Assembly: GCA_019973155.2 (NCBI GenBank)
Contig: BPQB01000006.1
Coordinates: 310,001 to 374,000 of the forward strand
Source of the DNA: Phanerochaete sordida
Taxonomy: Eukaryota; Basidiomycota; Agaricomycetes; Polyporales; Phanerochaetaceae
Direction of reading: 5' to 3'
DNA: 64,000 nt
Shown: positions 1 through 9,522 of the stretch, piece after piece
Layout: every line of letters begins with the position of its first letter
Numbering within the stretch: position 1 is the stretch's first letter
The notes under the pieces: model-generated
Told to the model about the DNA's origin: nothing
Seen by the model: only the letters and a program-made list of their open reading frames with translations
Database searches by the model: none
Made by a program: the position numbers and the translations under genes

Positions 1-338
1 GTTATTGACGACGACGTCGATGCGGCCCCATATTGATATCGCGTGGTTCATCGTGCGCTGGATGCTCTCGACGCTGTCCGCCACATCGAGCCTCAGCAGC
101 GCCAGGCGCGAGGGGCACGCTCCTGGCAGCGACTGCAGGGACTTGATCTTGTCGGTTGAGCGTGCAGTGGCAATTACGCGGTCGCCGCGGGCCAGTGCTG
201 ACTCTACGAGGTGCTTCCCGAAGCCAGAAGAAGTGCCTGTCCGCGGGGTGTCAGTACGCCTGAGCCACACTGTGTGTCTGGTGGCGCACCGGTTATAAAC
301 CAGACGCGCTGGGGTTCTTGTGAGACGAGGGAAGGCAT
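1..338 (-). CDS. Short-chain dehydrogenase/reductase, 5' part, runs off the window
   Basis: NAD(P)-dependent SDR of unknown substrate, in the minus direction with its C-terminus beyond base 1. Exon 1 (338-290) encodes a short leader ending in VWFITG; a 53-nt intron (289-237, branch CTGAC, ends GACAG) splits the first glycine codon; exon 2 (236 to beyond 1) continues with TSSGFGKHL. Joined, this gives the SDR dinucleotide-binding motif TGTSSGFG, then a VIATAR strand, LRLDVAD (adenine-ring Asp), and WGRIDVVVNN at the window edge, which is the start of the family NNAG motif. The catalytic YxxxK lies outside the window. The start at 338 is chosen because it is the only one that gives a continuous Rossmann start after splicing, and it sits about 70 bases below a TATA box. 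Substrate cannot be inferred. Confident of the family. Confidence 0.88.
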
Positions 339-403
339 CTGGAGGAGAGGTGTTTTGGAGTGAGAACGGTGAGGATGCAGGACTTCGGCAGGGTCCCGCA
401 GAG

Positions 404-411
404 CTTATATA
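404..411 (-). promoter_or_regulatory. TATA box for the SDR gene
   Basis: TATATAAG read on the minus strand, 66-73 bases upstream of the proposed ATG at 338. Position and sequence fit a fungal core promoter; there is no direct evidence of use. Confidence 0.6.
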
Positions 412-1231
412 CCGCCGGGACACTTGATGCATAGGGTCTCGAGCAGCGCTTGGGGAGGACAGCCAAGTTGTTGCGTTGCAACGTTGGTGTGCGGACCCGA
501 TCCGGCGTGCGCTGATAGTGGGCCGGGCTACAGCCTCCTGCATCGTGGTGCGCATCGCTGCATCAGGCACGGCCGGGTCGCCCACGCCTGGTTCGGTGCT
601 CCGGCGGGCGGCGGCCCCACGAGCGGTCGAACCAGCCCACGGATCAGGCATCGGTTTGGCCGAGCGAGCTGCGAGCGCAGGACGCGGGGCGGTGCAGCAC
701 GCGCCCGCCAGCCGAGGCCAATCTTCGCACAGTCGCCAGCGCCACGTGACGCTTCCCACCCATTGTGCCGGACTCGGTCGCGGGTGCGCACCACGAGGCT
801 CCGTCCCAGCACGGAGTGCTGTGCGGCCCCGACGTCGTGCGTCGCCTCGACTCCGACGCTGGGCGTGCCAGCGCGTGGCCCGAAATGAAGTCGGGGGCTA
901 GCGTCGTGCGGCGCGAGCTTCTCAGCGGCACAAGCGCACATGGCGTTGCTTCTGAGGAATTGCAGAATAGGCGTCGCGGTGCGACAGATGAGAAGGAAGC
1001 TGCGGAGATGCTGCAAGGTTGGGGAGCGACATCAGCGGGATGCCCAGGTTGGCAGCACGTACCAAGGCTGACATCCCACGGCGCTCGGCGCACAGCCTTC
1101 TCCATGCCTGCGCCGCCGAGCACACGCTCGAAAGTCGCCAGCCACCACGTCCATCGCCCAAGCGGCGAAACACACTCGGCGCACAGCCTCAAACTCACCA
1201 CCATGTGGACTCTGAAAATCCGTCCGATCGG
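412..1231. other. Intergenic stretch without recognisable gene
   Basis: Several open frames overlap here on both strands, as expected in GC-rich DNA, but none has family-like content, a consistent intron pattern or a homologue elsewhere in the window. Nothing supportable is seen. Confidence 0.5.
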
Positions 1232-1256
1232 TGTCAGAATTATTAACGCCTGCCCG

Positions 1257-1499
1257 AGAGGCACCGCGGTGCCTCACGATTGGCCGGGAAAAGGCGCCGG
1301 ATCGCGATGCCTCAAGAGGTGAACGCTATCCTCGTGAGATCTCGTGAGAGGCGCCAGGGGCGCCCGAGCCTCTCGCGAGGCAGGGCTGATATCTCACAGT
1401 TGCCTCATGAGGCTCGAGATCATCTCGAGATTACCTCAAGAGGCACATCTGCGATGGGCAGCCAGCGTGCCTCGCGAGACAACGTGATCCATCAGGTTG
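1257..1499. repeat. Left cluster of CTCNNGAG palindromes
   Basis: About ten short, variable palindromes of the type CTCGTGAG, CTCGCGAG, CTCATGAG, CTCGAGAT and CTCAAGAG, often extended to GCCTC....GAGGC, in some 240 bases. Two further copies occur at 1857-1880 (GCCTCACGAGGC and CCTCGAGG). The same motif type is found at 13385-13580. Density and mirror placement suggest transposase- or host-factor-binding subterminal repeats; this is inference. Confidence 0.55.
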
Positions 1500-1569
1500 C
1501 CAAGCGATGCATCATGAGCGCCCAAGGAAACACGCGAGAAAAACAAACGCCCCAAGCGGGGCGTCTTCT

Positions 1570-1822
1570 GTTTACTTACTCTACTTATTGATCCTTTACT
1601 TAACCGGTTACCATTACTTACTTACTGGTATCCTAGTCTGTGCTTATTTATCAGTTAGCGTGCTTACTATGATCAGACTGGTTACTTACCTTTAAGCTTG
1701 TTTGTTATCTCGTGTTGTATTAACCTGTGGACTTTTTAATTGTGAGTTTACTGGGATTCGAACCACCGACCTCGGACTTACTTTCGTGGTAATAAAACAA
1801 CTCACCTACAGAGCCATACTAG
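1570..1822 (-). mobile_element. tRNA-derived SINE-like element
   Basis: Read on the minus strand, an RNA polymerase III A-box-like TGGCTCTGTAGG (1805-1816) is followed about 40 bases on by a perfect B box GGTTCGAATCC (1764-1754). The head resembles a tRNA (possible D stem GCTC/GAGT around a GGT loop) but the anticodon and T stems do not form, so it is not a functional tRNA gene. The following body is strikingly AT-rich for this genome and ends in GTAAGTAA-like short repeats around 1640-1570, as SINE tails do. The right-hand limit is inferred from the composition change. Confidence 0.45.
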
Positions 1823-2059
1823 CACTGTCCCTCCATTCCTTTCGTGCGACACTCAGCGCCTCACGAGGCACCCTCGAGGCTAGCAAGGTGGGCGACCGCG
1901 CGCGACGCCGTGTATGCATACCGTCCAAGTCCGATAGCGATAGCGCGTACACTTACAATCATTACACACAGTCAGGAGCTCAGTAGACATGTAATAATAT
2001 TCAGCACGAGCGGAGTGGGGGCGGGGTAGATACAAAAGAGTAAAAGTCCGAAAAAGACA

Positions 2060-4138
2060 CTAGGACCTGCTGCGAGGTGCGGTGTTGCGCTTAGGACGGC
2101 CTCCAGGCTTCGCCGCGGCGACAGGCTCGTCGTTCGAGTCTTCTGGAGCTGCGGCGACGGCCTTGCGCGAGCTGGAGGGGCGGGTGTTCTTGCGGGGGGC
2201 TGCCTCGACTATGTCGGCCGCAGGCTTCGAGTTCGCACCACGCCTCCTCGGCGCCGGGTTGGGCGGTGCTGGAGCCGGCTCAGGCACCGCGGCAAGCTCT
2301 TCGTCGTCGACGGCCATCGCAGCAACAGCACCCTCGATCGCATCCAGGTCGGCGTCCTCGACCTCGGACATGGAGTCAGAGTCTGGCTTGGGCGCGGCTT
2401 GAGTAGCAGTCCGGCTACGAGCAGATGCCCCTCCTGCCGAGGTGCGCGAGGATGAGGGAGCGGCGCCGGTCGAGATGCGCGAGGACGAGGGAGCGGCGCT
2501 GGTCGGGGTGCGCGAGGACGGAGCGGCACCGGCGTCGGTCGAGGTGCGCGAGGACGGAGCGGCACCGGCGCCGGCGCGAGCCGATGAGGAAGTGGGCGGA
2601 GAGAGCAACGAAGCCGACGACGGCGAGGGGGAGCTAGCGGCGGCAGGATCCTGGGACGGGTTGCGAAGCTGCGCGAGCAGAGCTTCAGTGCGGCGTTGGG
2701 CAGGGGTAAGCTCCTCGGTGGAGTGAGTGGTGTCAAGGTCCAGGACGTCGGGGTCGTGGCCCTTCCACACGCAGGCCTCCCACCAGAGACGCGTCTCCTT
2801 CATCGCTGACGTGTTCCAGTCGGTGATGGCGATCCGCTTCCAGGCCTCGAAGTCGTCGTTGTAATTGTAGGAACCGATCGGCGCAAACGTCTCGTCTCCC
2901 GAGAGTAGAAAGCGGCACTAGGGATGTGTTAGTAAACGCGAGGAACGAAGGAGAAAAGGACGTACAATGATAAAGATGAACGCCATGAACTCCGGCCTGA
3001 TCACTCCAATTACACCCCAAAGTTCCGCCTTGTTCTTGTTGCCGCCTTTCTTGGCCGTGGACGCCGTGCCGCCGCGCGGCTTCTTGCTGCGCCCTGCCCC
3101 GTGGGCCACCCAGTTGCGGCGCTTGGTGAGCGCCGACTTGCCTAACAGGCAGGCGATGAACAGCTGCCCGCGCGCGTTTAGCATCGGTAAGTATGCGAGA
3201 AGAGGGTGCAACGCACCCGAACAAGGATGGGGCTCCTCATCATGTACTGCACGTCGCCGTTCCGGTCGAGCGGGAAGACAAACGGCGGCATGAGGTTGTC
3301 GACGCCGCCGCGAAGGAGAGCCGCTTCGTCGTCTCCAGCCAGCTCCGCGGGGTCGTCGAAGGGAAGGTGGGCCAGCGTCTTCGGGAAACATTGATACACG
3401 CATTTCTTGGCGGTATCGACGACGTGGGAGCGCTGCTGCTGCGCAGCAGCCAGGTACTGCAAAGTATGAGAAGCAGGAGAGTTAATAATGGGGGGGATAC
3501 TCACTGCATTCTTGATCCAGACCACTGAGCCCATGGCCGCGGCCAGGGCGCTGTTCTGGGGGAGATCCAGGCCGCCAATAGCGTCGAATACCTCAGCCTG
3601 ACGAGCCCGCTGCATGTTGTGCGGGTTGACGAAACGCGTGGGGGAGAAGAGGTCGATCTTCGGCCGGGTTTTTGCGTCAAAGGCGTCTTCGGCAGTCCAG
3701 ACCTCGAAGAGGAGCACGGATTGCTTGCCGGCACGGTAGATGCGGTCGGCGAACGCTGCCAGCTCGACAGGCGGCTTCCCTCCGTAGCGGTTCCGCTGCC
3801 TCTTCGAGGCGGCCTTGAAGGCGATGATCTCAAGGGCCATTGCTCGAGATGCCGCCGAAAGCTCGGAGTACTGGAGTTGAAGCGATGAGTATGCCTGTGA
3901 AGAAAACACCGTAGGTCAGCGAGCGTGAGATATTCGAAAGGAGGGAAAACACCTCTCGCAGCACGTCTATCCCAGCCTTCGAAGAGGGAAGCTTCGGGAC
4001 TTGTAAAAGCCTCCGAAGATTGGGGTCACGGATGAGGTCGTCGCCTTCGACCTGGTCGCTTTCGTCGCCGCCGTCGTCGTCGCCGTCCAGATCGAATTCT
4101 TCTGCGCCCGATGACTGCTCTTCATCGCTGCCAGGCAT
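2060..4138 (-). CDS. Unrecognised 623-residue protein with repeat-rich basic tail
   Basis: Five exons, all joined in phase 0: 4138-3953, 3894-3505, 3456-3217, 3163-2966, 2917-2060; introns 48-58 nt. The N-terminus is acidic (runs of Asp/Glu in the first 35 residues). The middle, about residues 60-390, looks globular, with conserved-looking segments such as RTRPKIDLFSP-like text, RARQAEVFDAIGG, MPPFVFPLDR and WGVIGVIRPEFM. The last 190 residues are low complexity: imperfect tandem GAAPSSRTST-type repeats, an acidic patch, then a Lys/Arg/Ser-rich end (PKRNTAPRSRS) that could be a nuclear signal or bind nucleic acid. I do not recognise the family; it reads like agaricomycete-restricted proteins. 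It lies head to tail with the TET/JBP gene and 3' of it, so it may be transposon cargo. The model is well supported by phase; the function is unknown. Confidence 0.8.
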
Positions 4139-4680
4139 GCTGGGGACAGGGGATTTGCGTGGGAGGGGCGTCGAGATGCGGACGGGGTGGTGGTCTCGAA
4201 GGTAGGGGGAAAGCGTGCGCTGGTGACTCGACAGTGGCGGACTAAGGGGTTATAACAGACGTTTGGGTGCCAGGAACTCTGGCTCAAGGGACGTAACATG
4301 GCTGTGAGTTTAACGCGAGGCGTACAGCCCTCGCTAGTGGGGAGACTCATGGTGAAAATGAGGCTGCTCACCTGACAATGCATTGACGCCACGGCGGCGT
4401 TATCGCTTACATCTGACAAGTCAGTTATAGGAGAGTGGGATAGAATATACCTACAGTGAGCACAGAGGACTGCCGCACCGTCGTCGCTGAGCCAGCGAAA
4501 TGAACGGGATGGCGGCAGGAGTGAACGTTGGGAGCGCCGAAGCTTGGACAAAAAGGGAAATCGACAAGCAGCTTCGCAATCCCGCCGCGCGATGCGCTCG
4601 CACACCACTCGAGAGACACACAGATAAAGCTATCACACGCCGTGTAATACGTACAAATGAATGGTAAATAAAAATGCGAT
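4139..4680. other. Spacer between unknown gene and TET/JBP gene
   Basis: 540 bases holding the 5' flank of the 4138 gene and the 3' flank of the 4681 gene. No coding pattern, repeat or clear TATA box is seen. Confidence 0.5.
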
Positions 4681-6372
4681 CTACACGAGGAGGCCTGCGG
4701 TGCCCTGGTCCGTTGCCAGATCGTCGACCCGAGAAAGGAGGCCGAGCTCCTCTACCCACCGCGCCGCCCGCCGCTGCGCCCACATGTCCTGGTCCTTGTC
4801 GCTAAGGCTGGCCCAAGACTTGAATCCGTACTCGACGTAGCGGAAAAGGCCGCCCGATGCGTACTGCGCGAACGACCAGCGCGTCTCGCCCTTACGCACC
4901 GGAATGTTGCCGTGCCTGATGCACGCGGAGGGAATGAGGACGGTGGCGCCTGGCGGAAATTGCACCACGATGCCGAATTCCCGAAGGATAAGGTGGCCGC
5001 CGTACTTCGGGTCGAAGGAGCCGTCGCAGTAGATGGAGCACCAGCCGGCGGCGCGATTACCGTGGTCGTTGTGCTCGTAGCTTGCAGAGTTTGGGCCAAA
5101 ATTGAACGAGGCAGCGGGAAAGATGCTGTTGTTCCAGTTGTAGCCCAGCTCCTTGTAGTGCTCGAAGAGCGCGTCGAGTTTCGTAGCGTAGTCGCGATAC
5201 ATCTTCGGCGCGAAAAAGGCAAAGCCGCCTATTCGATGAGGGTGTGTATGTAAGCGTGCATCAAACGAGGACGGACGCGTAACACGTACTGCTGGCAAAG
5301 CCTGCGATACGCTTGACTGCAGGGTTGGTCATGAGGCGATGAAGCACCGCCTGGTTGTGCTTTGAATGGCGGAGGATTCCCGGACGCTGCAGTAGCATGA
5401 GGGCGGGTCATGCCTTGGGATACGAGTGCATACACACCTTCTGCCCGCCTCCGTATGACACACCGACTGCAATCGTCTTGAACGGCCCGCGCCGATCTCG
5501 ACGGTTCCCAAAGCGAAGAGACCCGCCGGCCTCTGCGACCGCTCGTGTGGCCTCAACGCGCACCTCTCTCCATGCCTCCTGCGGGCCAGGAATGCCCTCA
5601 AGGACGGCGCAGATGTTGCGGTCGTCGTCGCAGATCACGCCAGTTGTGCTGGAAAGAGTCAGCTGGGCATTACACAGCGAAGGGAGGAAGTGAGCATACA
5701 TTCCGTCCCACTCCACGAGGTCGAGGCCTTCTTCGAGCACCTTCTCCAGGGTCTGGAAGCGCGTTCGGATTTCGCATCGGCGCGCAATCCAGGCGCCGAC
5801 CGCCGCGGTCTTGAGAGTCATCATCTTGAAGTCTTCAAGGACGACGGTGCGATTCTTCTGGTACTTTCTCGACAGGCTTGAGCGGATCTTGTAGGTGCTC
5901 GGGCGAGTTGCCGCTCGCTTCTCTGCTGCCTTAGCTGCCTTGGTCCTCTGCTTGTGATTTCTCGTCTTTGTCGACGTGCTGGGCGGTTGGTTGAGCAAGA
6001 GGGAAGGGACGTCCATGGGAGACGGCAAGGAGTAAGGTTGGCTGGCAAGAAGAGGGTGGGAGGGGGGCATCTCAGGCGACGTGGGAGCGGAGGATAGGGG
6101 AGAGTCGAGGACGGCAGGATCGAGGGTGGGGGAGGCGGGATAGAGAAGGTGTTGGCCCTCTTCTGTGTCTCCAAGACCGGCGTCTTCACGCTGATCACGA
6201 GTAGAGACGGCGTGTTGCAAAGCGTCGTTGATGCTGCAGCCATGGAGGAGGAGCGCGACGTGCTCCGGCTCGTCCTCTCGTGGCGTCGGAATCCGTATCT
6301 TCCAGCCAAATGTGGGCAAAGCGCCGGGCGGTCTTAAAATAAATAAGTACTCACCAGTTCCCGGCGTGCCAT
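4681..6372 (-). CDS. TET/JBP-family 2OG-Fe(II) dioxygenase (fungal 5mC-oxidase type)
   Basis: Family members oxidise 5-methylcytosine or thymine in DNA using Fe(II) and 2-oxoglutarate in the nucleus; the substrate here is inferred. Five exons: 6372-6355, 6298-5700, 5648-5438, 5386-5290, 5228-4681 (introns 51-61 nt), 490 residues. The N-terminal 130 residues are Pro/Ser-rich, followed by a basic stretch (HKQRTKAAKAAEKRAATRP). The fungal TET core follows: WDGIT, AVGVSYGGGQKRPG, RIAGFASSGFAFFAPKMY, then the double-stranded beta-helix. Metal ligands H361 and D363 (YEHND), distal H414 (ACIRHGN) and the 2OG-binding R425 (ETRWSF) are all present, as is the conserved GGHLIL strand, so it should be active. 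Exon 1 codes only six residues; it is chosen because its donor and phase fit, but transcription could start further upstream. It shares strand with the Plavaka gene, and such genes are often transposon cargo in basidiomycetes. Confidence 0.88.
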
Positions 6373-6620
6373 GGCTGCTGGTCAAGGTAGAGAGGGGAGG
6401 AGACAAGAGAGAAAGGGGGCGGGGGAAGCAGGAGGACGAGAGATGAGTCAAGGGATGTGTGTGACACGCGCGCACGCGGAACGCGTGACGCCGTGTCACC
6501 ACTGGCCTCAAATTTTCTGCCCACCTCCGTTTTCTTCATTCCCTACTCCCACCATGCGCTCAGCACTCGCCCTCCCCCACTCAACTCGCCCCGCCCCTCC
6601 CATCCAACCCAGCGCCCCCA

Positions 6621-7175
6621 CTCGCGCGGCCTGCGGAAGAAATGCCAACGCTGGTGTGCGCCACTCGCCGACGGGTCGACCGACCTGACGGACGCGTCAA
6701 GCACAACAGCGAGGCGTTTCGACTCAGCCGCTACGCCCCTCTCGCCCAACACAACGCCCCCACTCGCGCGGCCTGCGGAAGAAACGCCAACGCTGGTGTG
6801 CGCCACTCGCCGACGGGTCGACCGACCTGGCGGACGCGTCAAGCACAACGGCGAGGCGTTTCGACTCAGCTGCTACGCCCCTCTCGTCCAACCCAACGGC
6901 CCTCCCGCCCAGATCCCCCGCTCTTCCCGCCCAGCCCTATGCCCCCGCAGCCTGCGGAAGGAAGGCCGCCGCCCGTATGCGCCACTCCCCGCCGGGTCGA
7001 CCGACCTGGTGGACGAGTCAAGCACAGCGGCAGCGCGCCTCAACGCAGCTGGTACGCGCCGCCTCCCACCTTGCCTCCCCCACTAGCGCGGCCTGCGGAA
7101 GAAACGCCGACACCGTGCGCGCCACACGTCGACAGGTTGACCAACCTGACGAACGGGTGAAGCGCGCACACCTCT
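6621..7175. repeat. Four-copy tandem array, unit about 142 bp
   Basis: Copies begin near 6621, 6763, 6942 and 7083, marked by GCGGCCTGCGGAAG followed by a CCACTCGCCGACGGGTCGACC-like block. Spacing is 142, about 179 and 141 bases, so the second interval holds an extra 37 bases. The first two copies are nearly identical, the later ones diverged. The array lies just upstream of the TET/JBP gene. Long open frames across it are a by-product of high GC. Confidence 0.85.
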
Positions 7176-7639
7176 GCTCACCGCGCGATCGCCCTCTGCA
7201 CCTCCTACGCCCCACGCCGTGCGCCCCGCCATCATAGCACCGCCGCCTATGCATGCAAGGCCGACGGATCTGTTGAGAAGCTGGTTTTGTAAGCTGCACT
7301 GGATGGCAAAAGGTGAGTACTCCGTCTTTTGGCATAGCAGAGTGTCTACGCGTACCATATCAACACGAAAATGTAAGGCATAGCGCCTCATTTCAGCTGC
7401 ATGCATCACCCGGTGGTCGACACTCCTGCGCCGGCCACGTCTTCTGAGATGATCAGCGGCGTTTGAACGCTCCGCTTCCGGTCGTGAGTTGACTGCCTGT
7501 GTGAGCACTGAGCAGCGCTGTCGCCACCGCGCCATAGGGCTACGCATGTGTGAGTTAAGTATGGAAGTTTGTGTTTGGCTTTCCAGCTACCCGACGTCCG
7601 CGGCCGCCAGCAGTACACATCGAGGAGCGCGAGCAGTAG

Positions 7640-9080
7640 GTACGAAGTGGCGCGCGACCGAGCAGATCGTACGTGAGCTTGCCATGGCGCGCTCGACGTA
7701 CGCCTGTCCGCGCAGGCTGCCTGGGCCTGTGCTGCTCGCCGACGCGAGACCCGAACGGCGCGCGACCAAGCACGCTGCCTGAGCTCGCACTGCTCGCCGA
7801 CGCGAGGTCCGAGCGGTGCGCATGCGAGCGGCGCGCTCGACGTACGTCTGTCCGCGCAGGCTGCCTGTGCCCGCGCTGCTCGCCGACGCGAGGCCCGAGC
7901 GGTGCGCGCGCGAGCGGTGCGCGATTAAGCAGCTGCAGGCGTGCGAGCGGCGCGCTCGACGTACGCCTATGAGTGCAGGCTGCCTGGGCCCGCGCTGCTC
8001 GCCGACGCGAGACCCAAGCCGTGCGCGCGCGAGCGGCGCGCGACCAAGCAGCTGCAGACGTGCGAGCGACGCTCGACGTACGCCTGTTCGCGCAGGCTGC
8101 CTGGGCCCATGCTGCTCGCCGACGCGAGACCAAGCACGCTGCCTGAGCTCGCACTGCTCGCCGACGCGAGGTCCGAGCGGTGCGCATGCGAGCGGCGCGC
8201 GACCGTAAGTGAGCTTGCCGCGGCGCGCTCGACGTACGCCTGCCCGCGCAGACTGCCTGAGCTCGCGGTGCTCGCAGACGCACAGCTCAGGCCCCGCGCG
8301 AGCAGACAGGCCGTACATGAGCTTGCCGCGGCGCGCTCGATGACGTCTGTCCGCGCAGGCTGCCTGGGCCCGCGCTGCTCGCCGACGCGAGGCCCGAGCG
8401 GTGCGCGACTAAGCAGCTGCAGGCGTGCGAGCGGCGCTCGACGTACGCCTGTTCGCGCAGGCTGCCTGGTCCCGCGCTGCTCGCCGACGCGAGGCCCGAG
8501 CCGTGCGCGCGCGAGCGGCGCGCGACCAAGCAGCTGCAGGCGTGCGAGCGGCGTGCTCGACGTACGCCTATGAGTGCAGGCTGCCTGAGCCCGCGCTGCT
8601 CGCCGACGCGAGGCCCGAGCGGCGCGCAACCAAGCAGGCGTGCGAGCGGCGTGCTCGACGTACGCCTGTGAGCGCAGGCTGCTTTGGCTCGCGCTCCTCG
8701 CCGACGCGAGGCCCGAGCCGTGCGCGCGCGACGAGGTAGGCCGTACATGAGCCTGACGTGGCGCGCTCGACGCATGCCTGTCCGCGTAGACTGCCTGGGC
8801 CCGCGCTGCTCGCTGACGCGACGCCCAAGGGGCGCGTGTGCGAGCGAGCGGCCCACAACACTCGACGTGGGCCTCTACGCACAGGCAGCCCGGGCCCGCG
8901 GTGCTCGCGAACGCGAGGCCCGAGCGGTACGTGCGCGAGTGAGCAGTGCAGGCTGCGTGGGCCTGCGCTGCTCGCACAACGCTCGACGTGGGCCTCTACG
9001 CGCAGGCGGCCTGGGCCCGCAGCGTCCGTGGACGCGAGGTCCGAGGAGCGTGTGCGCGAGCGAGCGGCGCAGCGCAAGAA
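7640..9080. repeat. CpG-rich minisatellite, about 12 copies of a 95-156 bp unit
   Basis: The anchor CTCGACGTACGCCTG or close variants recurs at about 7692, 7836, 7955, 8072, 8228, 8336, 8437, 8556, 8654, 8766, 8861 and 8982. Between anchors run GCAGGCTGCCTGGGCC, GCTGCTCGCCGACGCGAG and AAGCAGCTGCAGGCG blocks. The commonest period is 117-119 bases; shorter copies lack internal blocks. It is extremely rich in CpG and lacks stops over long distances on both strands, which yields long but meaningless ORFs. It lies between the transposase and the TET/JBP gene. Confidence 0.9.
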
Positions 9081-9522
9081 CCTGCACCGCCCGCGCTCTC
9101 GCAGCCTCACGTTCCTCGCGTCGTGAAGATTTCACGCTGCTCTCGCTTTGGAGCCGGTGTTGCTCCAGCACACGCAAAGAGCAACCGTGCACGCAGGCAA
9201 GGTGAGTTGTGCGGCTGTCACATGGGTGAGTACACGAGCTACACACCTATGCTTTATCTGTCAGGTGCGTTGTGATATGTATACAACCATGAAGTACGCT
9301 TACCTGTCGAATCCTGAAAATCCATGGTTTCTGCTGGTGGCGGTCCACTGCGACCTAGCTCGTCCCGTTTGGGCCTGATATCAGCCCATCAAAATGTCAG
9401 CGCCACAATGCTTCAGAAAACGGCACAACGTGCCGCTCAGTCTCATAGTTTCGCAGCTCACGCATTTGATCATTCTAGGCAGGTGCAAGAAAAACACTGT
9501 ATATCTTCCAATCTATATCGTA

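Noticed and set aside
424..1322. Overlapping ORFs on both strands
   Set aside because: No family content, mutually overlapping in several frames, explained by high GC.
1742..1822. Possible functional tRNA gene on minus
   Set aside because: The B box is perfect and a GTGAGTT/AACTCAC pairing exists, but the span is too short, the anticodon loop lacks U33 and the T stem does not pair.
7555..8977. Long minus-strand ORFs of 242 and 336 residues, Arg/Ala-rich with repeated SRRRAARAQ-like text
   Set aside because: They are translations of the CpG-rich tandem array; every frame is open because stop-forming words are rare, and the peptide changes frame between repeat copies.
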